Source: Ariolimax columbianus (lineage: Eukaryota; Mollusca; Gastropoda; Stylommatophora; Arionidae). From it: a stretch of 64,000 nt of DNA. The notes beneath the pieces were generated by a model that was not told the origin of the DNA, ran no database searches, and saw nothing but the letters and a program-made list of their open reading frames with translations. The position numbers and the translations under genes were made by a program. Each line of letters begins with the position of its first letter. The first letter of the stretch is position 1. The stretch covers positions 44,134,278 through 44,198,277 of the forward strand of contig JAVGWX010000005.1 in assembly GCA_036924085.1 (NCBI GenBank), read 5' to 3'. This document shows positions 45,000 to 55,447 of this stretch, in pieces.

Positions 45000-45400
45000 T
45001 ACGTGTGACGTCATTCTTGTCAGTTCATGAATGTTGCTCAAACCCGTAATGGAACTCTCTCATCATTGTTTTGCCGAGAGTTCCTTTCTGTCTTCCTCTT
45101 TTCCTGCTGCAGGATGGTGACCACATAGATGCTCCCAGAGGCATCTGTTGCTGTCCATTAAAAGAACATGTCCGATGTATGATTACAGCTGTGTCCTGAC
45201 GACTGATGAAACATTTTTGTTGGCTGGTGACTTCTCTAATTGTTTTGTTGGTTATGAATTCCTCCAAGTTATTTTGTTCAACCGTTTTCTAAAACACTTA
45301 TTCTAGAACGCATTCAGCCTTTGTTATTTTCCAACATTCACATCCATAATTCAGTATTGGTAATACGGACCACATACAATTTTACCAGGTGTTTTTAATT
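45000..45400 (-). pseudogene. Possible endonuclease/RT C-terminal relic
   Basis: Minus strand gives VLPILNYGCECWKITK near 45365-45315, then LEEFITNKTIREVTSQQK and RKRGRQKGTLGKTMM toward 45050. It resembles the thumb-to-tail part of RT proteins (LLYGCE.W, RGRQR). Weak and frameshifted. Confidence 0.4.
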
Positions 45401-48400
45401 TGTTTTTTTTTACTTATTTTGTAATTTACTGTGTTAAAATATTGTTAAAAACAGCCTGAAAACGACTCAGGACAAAGACATTGATCAGCGTCCACGTCAA
45501 GCTTAGCATTAAGAAGCAGCCAAATAGTCGTTTAATAAGACAAGATTTCAGAGAACTAACAACAATATTTGAATATTTATAATTGCATTTGGAGCTTTTG
45601 TTGTGTTTTATAAAGATAACAGAACATTTTTCAGTAACAGATGATGTCAAGTTGGTGCCTACGATGCAAACAGAATTCTGCAAGAATATTTCAGAACATC
45701 TCCCTACATGCTGACCCTGAAGTAAAACCACGTTCTTCCTCCCTGCTCGCTCCTGGCTTATCCTGTCTCCTTGAATTTAAAGTACTCAGTATTCCAACCG
45801 GTTCCTCGACACGTAATCGAATACAGCTTGCCAATCAGATCAGTGATTGATAAACCAATTGAATTAAAGGGCAATGGCAAAGAAATGGTGTGTGGAGCTT
45901 TTTACCACAAAAAATAAACAACACGGCTTGGTGAAAATCTTATCTAAAAAGAAAAAGAAAACAAGACGAAAGAAGTGAACAGCAAAAACAAATATAACTT
46001 TATACAAAGACGTCCACGTGTCATGAAAATATGTTTCCACTAAGATCAGGGGGTTTGTATTAAATTCTCGTCGGTAAACATGGTACTCGACTACAATAAA
46101 ATAAGATTGAACTGTCCAATACTCGTGTCAAATCAGTGCAACTACTTGGCTAATGAAAGAGTATACGACAAAACATAGTTTGTTCCGTCTTCAGATCTTC
46201 ATCGACAAATGCCAAGTTACAAATTAAATTGCTAGATGTACAAAAAGGGACATATCTGTTGCAATATAAAGGTAAAGGTAGGTTCCATGGCAACACTTCA
46301 TTGACTAAGTCGGTGTCTATGTGAGGAGGGGAGGCCAGTCCCCTTCCCTGCTGATTATATATTCCCCAACATATACGTCGGGTAGCAGTGTACAATAACA
46401 AGAACAGCTTAGAGAGGGGGAATGGAGGCGGGGGGTCAGAAATGGTAAGTGGATAAAACAACATCCTCTACAACTAATTCTAAAGTAAATGTAAATAGAC
46501 ATGAGATTGATTGGAATATGTGGGGTGGAAGAACAGTGTGAATATTCAAGTAAAAATTTGGAAAATGTATTGAAAGAGGCAGCTAAGACAACTGAAGCCG
46601 CTTCGAAATTTGTCTGTAAGGTCTTTTGTATGTCTTTGATCATGTCATGACTATTTTTAGCAAGTCCTGTACTTTAAGATGTATGTTAATTTTAGTGTTT
46701 GCCCGGGAAATGTGGACTGAGTAGATGACGAACAGCACTGGTGAGATTGTGAAGAACCAACTTCAGGGCTAGACATATTTGTCTCGGCTCTGATGTCTAA
46801 GATCTTAGAATGCAAGTTCTCTCCATAATGGCAACTGATATCCAAATCACCAGTAATAATTTAATTCCACGCTGTTACAAACTATGCATAAGGCTCCGAA
46901 AATCAACTCGGTTATATGCATCCTCGAGGTCTGGAGCAGCTGCAAGCGTCTTCTAGCCTGATTAAATCCAGTCTCACCACACTCCAATTTGTTCAGCTAT
47001 AAACGAGTACATGTCTTACAGTTATGGAAAACAATACGGCGATGTCGATTTCTAATTAACCCACATAACAGCTGCTTAAACTGGTACAATTAAGTTTTGC
47101 ACGCCTCGCTGCGGACGTAGTGGCTTGACATGTTATCGTCTATCCTTGATCAACTTTTTCACTGTCTACGTCTTAACTCGGCGTGACCTTTACACGTGCA
47201 CGTCTGTAAGCAGCCGAGTTGTACAGCAGGTTTTCTAATTCATTTCGTACACTGTCACATCGATTAACTCATGGCATGACCAACAAGTGTAAACCGATCT
47301 AGTACCTCAGAGTGTGTGTCACACATAGAGCCGTGGTAGACATCGTCTTCTGGTTCAGTTCTCGGTGGATGAACACCACATTAGATCAATCTGGACACCC
47401 GATGTGTAGTCTTGTCACTGAAAGGCGTAGGTATCACGCAATCATCACGCAAGATAGATCCGGTTCTGGTATTACTGGGCCTGGCCCAGTCACGAAATGT
47501 TCGTTCGTGTTGTCCAGAGTAAGCCAAGTAGGCTTCAACGCTAGGCATATGTCTGCTCAATTAAGACAATATTTCGCAATATGCTGAACTAGATTCAATG
47601 TCTATTGATAAATATTACGTCACTTGTCCATGTTATTTCGTAGTAGCATCGGCATGGTCCGAGTGGTGCGCCAGGGTGTTTGTGTACGACAAGAACAATA
47701 ATAGCACCACTGTCCCACAGAGAACATATCGTAATAGGGGATACATTAAACCGGTCATGGTTAAGTGGTTTGTTAAGAGGAGCATAGATGACGCCTAACA
47801 GGTTGCCGGCCTACTTTGCTCTAGTGTTTTAATCTATTAAGATGGACGTGTACATAGGTTAACCACCCTCCACGGCCTTGTCCCAATGCAGTGGGGTAAG
47901 TAATAAGCTGCTCGAGCCTAGCCCGGTAAGCAGGAAATCTTTCTCTTAACTAAACCCAGCTTACGTCAGAGCTGGGACATGTACATGGGTATATGCCCTG
48001 TAGAATTACAGGTCGACTACGAATAAGACTAAGATGGGTATGCTACTGTCCACGACATCAACTCATTTGTCAGACTGTCTCTCGAAACCCAGACAATTAA
48101 TTTCCCTTTGTTGTTGTCCGTTGGTCATCATCATGTGTTATTTGTCCTCCCCCTTCTTCGCTTGTCCTGTGGTTTTTAGTTCAGCGGAGATCTAGCAATA
48201 GTGTTTCGTGTCTTTTTGCGGATGTTTTGTATCCTAGTCTATTTGCTAAATCGACAATTGCATCTCGAATTGATTGGAAGTTGTTTGGCTTTATGAATCT
48301 TCCAGCAAAAACCAAGGTCGAATCACAAATCATCAACGATTCTCTGTTTCTGACGACTGTGCCCATATTGCATTCTGGCTGAGAGGATGGCTTGCAAAAT

Positions 48401-48579
48401 GGCGTGGATGGATTCTCCGAATCCTTTATTGAATCCAATAAAGCTATATAGCATACCAAAAAAGGAAGAATTATTCAAACAAAAATAGTGGCACTTTTAA
48501 CTGTGTACAAACACACCATATGGACTGGTAGAAAGGAAGCCGTTTGTATACTTCTAACCTACACCATGGGACGGAAGAC
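45401..48579. other. Longest stretch without a recognisable element
   Basis: About 3.2 kb with only short frames (up to 108 codons) and no recognised protein. 47870-48040 has a low-copy look (cagcttacgtcagagctggg could fold locally). The 92-codon minus frame 48181-48459 is protein-like at its end (AIVDLANRLGYKTSAKRHET) but unidentified. If a host exon exists, this is a likely region. Confidence 0.3.
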
Positions 48580-48850
48580 TATCGACTGGTCAAGCAGAAT
48601 ATACTGATCAAACGTGTTCAGCTTCATACAAAACACGCTGGACAAGAACCTTACCTTGGCTTCCTGGTAGCAATTTCTTGAAACAGGTTGGTTTCGTTGT
48701 AGCCTGTCTTACAAGATGAGAGATCGACGTGATCCCCGTAGTAGTGAGCGACATGCAGATAAAGTCATGCATTGCACAATCGCCTAAAGGACCCAGGTCC
48801 ACCTTCATCAGCACGCTACTAAGCGTCATAATTATGACGCACAAAAGAGT
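48580..48850 (+). repeat. Dispersed repeat family R3, copy 3
   Basis: Shares gtgatccccgtagtagtgag, cagataaagtcatgcattgc-type sequence, tggtcaagcagaatatactg and ttcatcagcacgct with 21310-21640. Confidence 0.6.
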
Positions 48851-48889
48851 ATTCCTTGTCAATGTGGGCATTCAACAACTACACCAACT

Positions 48890-49330
48890 AAAGCCGACTG
48901 ATGAAGTAATTGTTGAGAACCTGAAAGTTGTGAAGAGATCTACGGAATTAGGTAGCACACTATCCCAGAACCTCAAAGTTGTGAAGAGATCTACGGACTC
49001 AGTTAGCACACAACCCCAGAGCCTCGTCGTTGATGCTTAGGAGCACACCATGATCTCCGAAGCAACCAGTTCATTTGGAAGATCTTGCAAAAATGTTTGG
49101 CTCGACGATGCATTCGTCTACAGGCCAAACTGACGGTTTACAGAGTTGTGGCACTGCTGATGTATGATTGTGAAATATGAACTGAATGCAGGCGCCAGGG
49201 AAACAACATGAACTACTTCTACACGGGCTCCTTCAGAGGTGTTATTGAAGATCAATTGGCAGTAGGTGGTTAAAAATCCGCTGTTGTTGAAAGAACTGGT
49301 ATCGGTAGGATTTTAACTATTATTAGTACG
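48890..49330 (+). pseudogene. Endonuclease/RT relic with short internal duplication
   Basis: Plus strand: a 60-bp segment (aaagttgtgaagagatctac) is present twice at 48921 and 48977. Then SEATSSFGRSCKNVWLDD, TVYRVVALLMYDCE and NMNYFYTGSFR appear in shifting frames to about 49260. They resemble the thumb region of jockey/RTE-type RTs (KAS.AFGRL...V, VYRAVVLPTLLYGCE). Confidence 0.5.
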
Positions 49331-49399
49331 TCACATATTCGCTAAGAGGGGTAGGGGTGTCATTTAGTCGTCATCGGCAGCCAAAATATATCTTTTATT

Positions 49400-49565
49400 G
49401 CTGTCGAAGACGGATGTGTCAAACCGAAAGGTGCAAATATTGCAGTCAAACTATAAACTAGCGACACAACGCATTTCGTTTTCCGGACTACATCCTGTTA
49501 CTTTCAAAGCCCTGTTCAGGGCTTAGTAGCCAGAGATTGATAACGAACGCAGAAGATCTTTCATT
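49400..49565 (+). repeat. Dispersed repeat family R4, copy 2
   Basis: Blocks gcagtcaaactataaactag, acaacgcatttcgttttccgg and gttactttcaaagccctgtt, in common with 39546-39720. Confidence 0.6.
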
Positions 49566-50285
49566 TGGGAAATGCAAAAGAGTAAACTCTCTCTTGACGG
49601 TGTAAATAACGCTTCAAAGATATTAACATCGTTTCACTACAATCCTTTGGCATTACACCTGACACTTGGAGGCAACTGCGCATGACCGAACCTCATGACG
49701 CACGCTTCTTCGTAAAGGTGAATCGTCATGCAAGGCATCCATACAAACTGCAGTTGAACAAGGGAGACAGGCTAAAAACGAATGAAAGCAAGCCGTCATA
49801 ACAGGTGTACATTCTCTGCCTACACTTCCCATGGCATTTCAATATTCACATCGGCCACAGCAGTCGCTTCCGAACTCATCGACTGACTGAACATAATACA
49901 AAATGAAGGATAGAAATAGTAATCTTCTTCATCTGTGATTGACTAACATCATCAGACATCATTCGTAGTTACTGAACGATTTCTTCTAGAGAGAATATGC
50001 ATTAGAATTGGTGTGCAGAGCAGATAAACAAAGGTGCAGCAACAGCAGTCAGCGACATATAGTTGACTGCGTGTATCAGGGTCAGTTAATCAGTTGACCC
50101 AGGCCCAATTTCCTCTCCAAACGGGGGCCCTGGAAACAGTCTGCACTGGTGTAGTCTTGCTAAGAGAAAATGGATCGCAATCAGAAGACATACAAAATAT
50201 GAAAGTTGAAATCGGATGTGTCCGACCGACTGGCTTAGATATAGCAGCCTCGTTGTAAACTACGACATATTAGAACGTCCTTTTC
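49566..50285. other. Unassigned sequence
   Basis: Short match to family R4 near 50200-50260 (gaaatcggatgtgtccgacc); otherwise nothing. Confidence 0.35.
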
Positions 50286-50336
50286 CAGGCAAACGAAGAA
50301 GAAGAAGAAGAAGACGAAGAAGAAGAAGAAGAAATA
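50286..50336. repeat. (GAA)n microsatellite
   Basis: gaa repeats broken by one gac. Resembles the tail of the LINE family, but no LINE sequence precedes it. Confidence 0.9.
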
Positions 50337-50514
50337 GTAGTAGTATACGAGTACATGTCAAGTGTAACTGTTACTCGTAGAATTGGACCATAGTCTACAC
50401 TAGAATTGTTGTACGAGGCACGTATTGGGGTTACTGGTGAAATTGTACAAGAGGGAGTCTACATTATAATTGGTGTACGTATCAAGTGTAAGGGTTACTG
50501 GTGAATTTCTGTTA

Positions 50515-50738
50515 TGTATCATCATCAGTGTTGGTATCAACAGCTGTGTTAGTATCATCATCAGTGTTGGTTTCAACAGCTGTGTTAGTATCATCATCAG
50601 TGTTGGTATCAACAGCTGTGTTAGTATCACCATCAGTGTTGGTATCAACAGCTGTGTTAGTATCATCATCAGTGTTGGTATCAACAGATGTGTTAGTATC
50701 AACATCAGTGTTGGTATCAACAGCTGTGTTAGTATTAC
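50515..50738. repeat. 36-bp minisatellite, about 6 copies
   Basis: The unit gtatcatcatcagtgttggt plus atcaacagctgtgtta recurs with single changes. Being a multiple of three, it stays open in several frames (VLVSSSVLVSTA). Confidence 0.95.
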
Positions 50739-51229
50739 ATGAATATTTATCTTTATATTGTTCTATCCCAAATAGATTCCCTTCCCGAGTGGGTCATGTA
50801 ACACAATTTCAATTTTTCCTAATTGATGTTCTATTCCATGTGCTTTTTTATGTTTTGATTGAGAAGCAATTTATTGTGTGTCGTGCTGGTCCACAGATGT
50901 TGCTGTTGTTCCTTCTATAAAACCGTAAACAACATTGATCTATCCCATGATCACCCCCAATGTACGCCAGCATCCGGTGTCACAATGCAAGGGTGTGAAG
51001 GGAACACAAAAACCGATCGCCTGTCAACATGCTCTGTGTTGAACGCTCTCTTGAGATTTCCGTAACACCTCCATAAGACTCAGTGAGCACACACTGAGAT
51101 GTGATGATCTGTGAATATTTATTCTCAATGTAATTTTCATTGAGCTGGTATTATAACTGTCTTACTAGACGGGTTCTGCACGACCGACCAGTGATTTGTT
51201 ATGCTTCAAAAACAAAAAGCACATATGCA
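50739..51229. other. Spacer, nothing recognised
   Basis: No support for a gene or repeat. Confidence 0.35.
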
Positions 51230-51440
51230 ATATATTGAATATGGCTTGGCTTCGTTCGTTCTCAATCTCCCGCGAACAAACCATGAAAACGGCTCAAGTA
51301 GCAGAATGTAGTCCGGAAAACGGAACGCGTTGTGTCGTAATTTACAGCTTGACTGCGATATGTGCACCTTTTGGTCCAACACACCCGACTTCAGCCAACA
51401 TGTTATGAGTACTGGGTTAGCATTCCCTCTTCGATCCCTT
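51230..51440 (-). repeat. Dispersed repeat family R4, copy 3
   Basis: Minus-strand match to 49400-49565: ttccggactacattctgcta, caaactataaattacgac-like sequence and the gagattgagaacgaacgaag end. Confidence 0.6.
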
Positions 51441-51647
51441 CTCATTAGCCAGTCTGTTCTGTTGCAGCCTGTTATCAAGGATCACCGCATGGAGGTGTAG
51501 AAGGGTCTTTGCAGCTCTGGTTCGCTCGCATTGACGCTAGCAGTCTTCTATGGGTCGCTGACCGCTGCAGCTCGTAATTGAATATGAAAGTAAGGATCTG
51601 AACCAAGCTATTTTCCATCATTACAGTTGACTTGTTTTTTTGTTGTT

Positions 51648-51895
51648 GTTTTTTTTCGCCTTATTTCGCTATTCCAAAAGGTGGATGTACGTTGCACTGC
51701 TATTTTTATTTTGAGCCTATCAGTGCATCCGACTTCGGCAAGCATTATATGTAAGGGTCTGCTTCATCCTGCATTTTCTAAGTGTTTGCTTTCCCGTGGT
51801 AACGACCGGTGCTGTGGTGGGGATCGAACCCAGTACTTTGGGGTTGTGAGCCTTGTCACTTAACCACTAGCCCCCGCCGTCCCCTCACAGCTGAC
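51648..51895 (-). mobile_element. tRNA-derived SINE (family S1), minus strand
   Basis: Read on the minus strand: ggggacggcgggggctagtg at 51890-51871, B box gggttcgatcccc at about 51834-51822, then agtcggatgcactgatagg and a tail gaaataaggcgaaaaaaaac. Better preserved than the copy at 3000-3243. Confidence 0.85.
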
Positions 51896-51904
51896 CTGTA
51901 GTAG

Positions 51905-52345
51905 AGGATACATGTTTTGGAGATGATATGTTTCCGACGAATTCTAAACGTCACATACAAAGATCGAATTTCAAATGAGGAAATACGGGAAAGAATTAAA
52001 AAAGCTATAGGGCCTTTTGAAGACTTCTTGGCAACGGTCAAAAGACAGATACTCACTTGTACGGCCACATATCGAGATCAGGTCTTGCAGAATAGGGTCC
52101 TAACAATAGGGTCCTAACAATAGGGTCCTAACAATAGGGTCCTAACAATAGGGTCCTAACAGTCAAGGTGCAAGAGGGACGATGAAGAGGCAGCCCAAAA
52201 AAAAGATGGGAGGACAATGTAAAAGAATGAACCAATACCCGATCAGAGGAGCACAAACGTTCGCTGACAGGGACAGGTGGCGTGGGCTTGTGGTGGTGCC
52301 TTCATGTGTGCCCCAACAATCTCACCGCTGAAGGGATGAATTGAC
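51905..52345 (+). pseudogene. RTE-like RT C-terminus, interrupted by a minisatellite
   Basis: Plus strand reads MEMICFRRILNVTYKDRISN, EIRERIKKAIGPFEDFLATVKR, then a 15-bp repeat array (52085-52160), then KRQPKKRWEDNVKE and GTGGVGLWW. These are the successive blocks of the conserved RT tail ('CFRRIL...YK..ITN', 'IGP.EDLLT.VK', 'GKRRRGRQ.KRWEDN'). The tail is complete apart from the array and a few shifts. Confidence 0.78.
52085..52160. repeat. 15-bp tandem repeat, 5 copies
   Basis: aatagggtcctaac recurs with 14-15 bp spacing inside the RT tail. Confidence 0.92.
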
Positions 52346-52601
52346 TTGACTTGAGATAGCTAAGACGTTATTTGACATGTAACAGTATGTCCTTATACTC
52401 AGCATTTTAAAAATTCTCTCAGAAAACAAAATATCGATAAAGTTTAGTAAGAGATTGTTTCATTTTTGTGATTCTCCTGTGCTGCAGAAAGTTGCAAGCA
52501 TGGTGTACCAGACACAGCAGTGAGGATACTTGTAAATAACAACGTTAAGGTATTCAGTACATCAAATCAGAGTACATCGCTCCTCTCGGTGCAAAGGCGA
52601 T
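52346..52601. other. Spacer, nothing recognised
   Basis: No support for a gene or repeat. Confidence 0.35.
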
Positions 52602-53285
52602 TGACAACACCTCGCCAGCATACACGGTCCTGGGCTGTGACAACACCCCGCCAGCATACACGGTCCTGGGCTGTGACAACACCTCGCCAGCATACACGGT
52701 CCTGGGCTGTGACAACACCCCGCCAGCATACACGGTCCTGGGCTGTGACAACACCTCGCCAGCATACACGGTCCTGGGCTGTGACAACACCCCGCCAGCA
52801 TACACGGTCCTGGGCTGTGACAACACCTCGCCAGCATACACGGTCCTGGGCTGTGACAACACCCCGCCAGCATACACGGTCCTGGGCTGTGACAACACCT
52901 CGCCAGCATACACGGTCCTGGGCTGTGACAACACCTCGCCAGCATACACGGTCCTGGGCTGTGACAACATCCCGCCAGCATACACGGTCCTGGGCTGTGA
53001 CAACACCCCGCCAGCATACACGGTCCTGGGCTGTGACAACACCTCGCCAGCATACAGGGTCCTGGGCTGTGACAACACCCCGCCAGCATACACGGTCCTG
53101 GGCTGTGACAACACCCCGCCAGCATACACGGTCCTGGGCTGTGACAACACCTCGCCAGCATACACGGTCCTGGGCTGTGACAACACCTCGCCAGCATACA
53201 CGGTCCTGGGCTGTGACAACACCCCGCCAGCATACACGGTCCTGGGCTGTGACAACACCTCGCCAGCATACACGGTCCTGGGCTG
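52602..53285. repeat. 36-bp minisatellite, 19 copies, two alternating variants
   Basis: The unit gacaacacctcgccagcata plus cacggtcctgggctgt is almost invariant. One position is c or t (accccgcc or acctcgcc); the first nine units alternate t, c, t, c strictly, implying amplification as a 72-bp dimer. The period is a multiple of three, so three frames stay open over 230 codons (for example TTPRQHTRSWAV on plus, LSQPRTVYAGEV on minus). I do not call a gene: no start context, no domain and no sign of which frame would be used. Confidence 0.93.
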
Positions 53286-53329
53286 CTCGTTCTGCCTATC
53301 TCCAGGTGTAATCATGTAATCTTAGTTCC

Positions 53330-53695
53330 TTATCATATTTTCTTCTCCATGAATTATATACCTTCTATTCTATTTTCCTGAGGGTTTCAGGTAAGACCAT
53401 GTCAGACAATGCCTTCAGTTGCATATAGTCTATCCATTCCCATTTTCTTCTCTTAATGTGTTGTTACGTTTGCTTCTGTTGGCTCCTTTCCCATGGGTCT
53501 TCATTCTTCACCATATCCTGTCACTTTATCGACTCTATCAGTCGAAGGCATCCGTTAAAGGAGGGCTGGAATCTTGATTGTATGATATTGTATGAATGTG
53601 TTTCATATCTCCGCTCCATACAGCAGCACCGATGACTTGACATTGGTGTTCAATACTTTAACTTTGGTGTGAATCTTCATTTCACTGATGTGTTA
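53330..53695 (-). pseudogene. Possible RT thumb relic
   Basis: Minus strand near 53690-53590 reads KIHTKVKVLNTNVKSS then VLLYGAEI, resembling the VLLYGAETW block. Leftward decay is extensive. Confidence 0.35.
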
Positions 53696-54094
53696 AATTA
53701 AATTAAAAAGGTTTCTTCAGTGCATACTAAATTTATGATAAAGAAGCACAATTTAATTGGTGACATGTAGAAGGTGTTACATTTGTTGATTGTAGATCAA
53801 AACAGGCAGAACACTCCTCTCAGACAAGGTCTGATCCAGACAAAAGGACAACATTTATTTATTAAATTAGAAAGCGGAAAACAGGGAGACGTCATTTGGA
53901 GAAATGTATTCCCCTGCCCATATGTAAATATATGTACAACACGCAGATATTACAAAAACGGAACCACTACGCCCTCCCTCCTTTCGCCTGGGATTGGGGG
54001 GGGGGGGGTGATGCTGATGGAAATGGTAAGACCGGCTAGGGGCTCCTCAGAACTGTTTTAAATCGACACTCGACATCATCTACCATTGAAGACA

Positions 54095-54218
54095 TAACGC
54101 CCCCCTCTATGGCACTACGCCCCCCCCTCACGCCTGCCTCCCCCCTTATGTGGTCGGCATTACGCCACCCCTCCCCCTCTTTTGTGGTCTGCATTACTCC
54201 CCCCCCCTCCTCCTGTGG
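54095..54218. repeat. C-rich short array with unit tgtggtcggcattacgcc
   Basis: Four to five irregular units of cccc(n)tgtggtcggcattac. The next unit is split by the LTR element: its second half (cattacgctccc) lies at 59871. Confidence 0.8.
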
Positions 54219-54222
54219 TCGG
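54219..54222. repeat. Left target-site duplication of the LTR element
   Basis: tcgg, repeated at 59867-59870. An uninterrupted neighbouring unit (gtggtcggcatt) confirms the 4-bp duplication. Confidence 0.8.
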
Positions 54223-55163
54223 TGTAACAGTTCCCGCCGGAGCAAGGGGAGTTTAGGATGCCTGAACATGTTAAAGCTTAAAGCTACATGAATGCATGTC
54301 AAGGTCACTCACTGTCTCAGCAAAGGAGAACAGAGTTGGGTTAAGGAATGTGGACAGGTAGAAACTGACCACTGGCCTTCCGATTTTGGTAGGGGGAGAT
54401 TGATTGACAGACGAAATTGGCAACGGGGCTTGCTGCGAGAGAATGAGTGACAGGTGTGCAAAGTGTTTCGTTCCAATTGGAATTGAAGATGACCATACCT
54501 GAGATCGATTGGTCAAGCTCTGGTCTTGCTTGAGGATATATAACTCGAGACAAAGTTTAGCTCGGGAGGCTGGATGAGAGGCTGGAGAGAGAGACAGGCT
54601 GGAGAGAGAGAGTGGCTGTATGGGAGAGAGAGAGACTGAATGTAGATAGTGTGTTTAACTCACCGACTTAGATAGAGGAGCGATTGATAGACTGTTGGAC
54701 GAATGTTTAGTGATAGAACAGGATCGCTCAAATAGGTGTGTGAGTTTTGCATTAATGGATAATCTGAAAGTGTGTTTGTAAGCAAGGACACATTGTGAAC
54801 GAGTTATGTCGAGATCGCCCGCCTGAGGGGATTTCAGTGAGGAAGAGTATTTGATAAGGTGCGTTGAAGACGCAGTTAAGGCGATGTGTGTGTGATGTAA
54901 TTGCAAGGCAATAGAACTGGGTTTTTTGTTAGTTGGGAATTCCATCAATAGCTAATGCTTACAATTCCCGTTTTAGTATAATGTTTAGTTAAGATATGTA
55001 TTATATTGTGTTTGTAATTTCTCTACTCATTCTATGATATGAGTATGATATAATAAATATGCCACCTGCTGTGTGATATGTCATTTACTGAGTATGGTCA
55101 TGATGATGTGGATGAGTGTGAGAATGGTCTAAGTTCGATCACGGCAGCAGAGGGTCTGTTACA
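54223..55163 (+). repeat. 5' LTR
   Basis: 941 bp, TG...CA ends. Candidate TATA box gatatataac at about 54535-54544 and polyadenylation signal aataaa at 55052-55057. Nearly identical to the 3' LTR apart from the last ~50 bp. Confidence 0.9.
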
Positions 55164-55177
55164 CGTTATTATTATTT

Positions 55178-55195
55178 TGGTGCCTGTTGACCACG
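55178..55195 (+). promoter_or_regulatory. Candidate primer-binding site
   Basis: tggtgcctgttgaccac begins 14 bases after the LTR end. Starting TGG fits complementarity to a tRNA 3' CCA, but I cannot name the tRNA and the spacing is longer than usual. Confidence 0.35.
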
Positions 55196-55447
55196 GATAG
55201 TTATAGATTTATAAATATAGTGCGTGTGTAGCTATAGATCTTGATTTGCACGTTTAACACAAGTGTCGCAGTTATATATAACTTGTGTGTGTAGTTAGGA
55301 ATAGAGGAGTAGCTAGTGGTTAGAGTGTTAGTACCATAGACAGCTTTTCCAATCATCTGACTGGTAAGTGTGACATTTTTCTTCCACCCATTGTTGTATT
55401 ATTGACAAGACTTTGTGCGTACTTGACAGTCTTATAATTTTTTTTGG

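Noticed and set aside
50286..50336. Another LINE insertion ending in GAA repeats
   Set aside because: No element 3' UTR (gtacg...) precedes the run and no flanking duplication was seen.
52520..53311. A 263-codon repetitive 'protein' (and minus-strand counterparts of 253 and 235 codons)
   Set aside because: Open frames follow from a 36-bp repeat lacking stops. All have equal claim, with no domain or start context.
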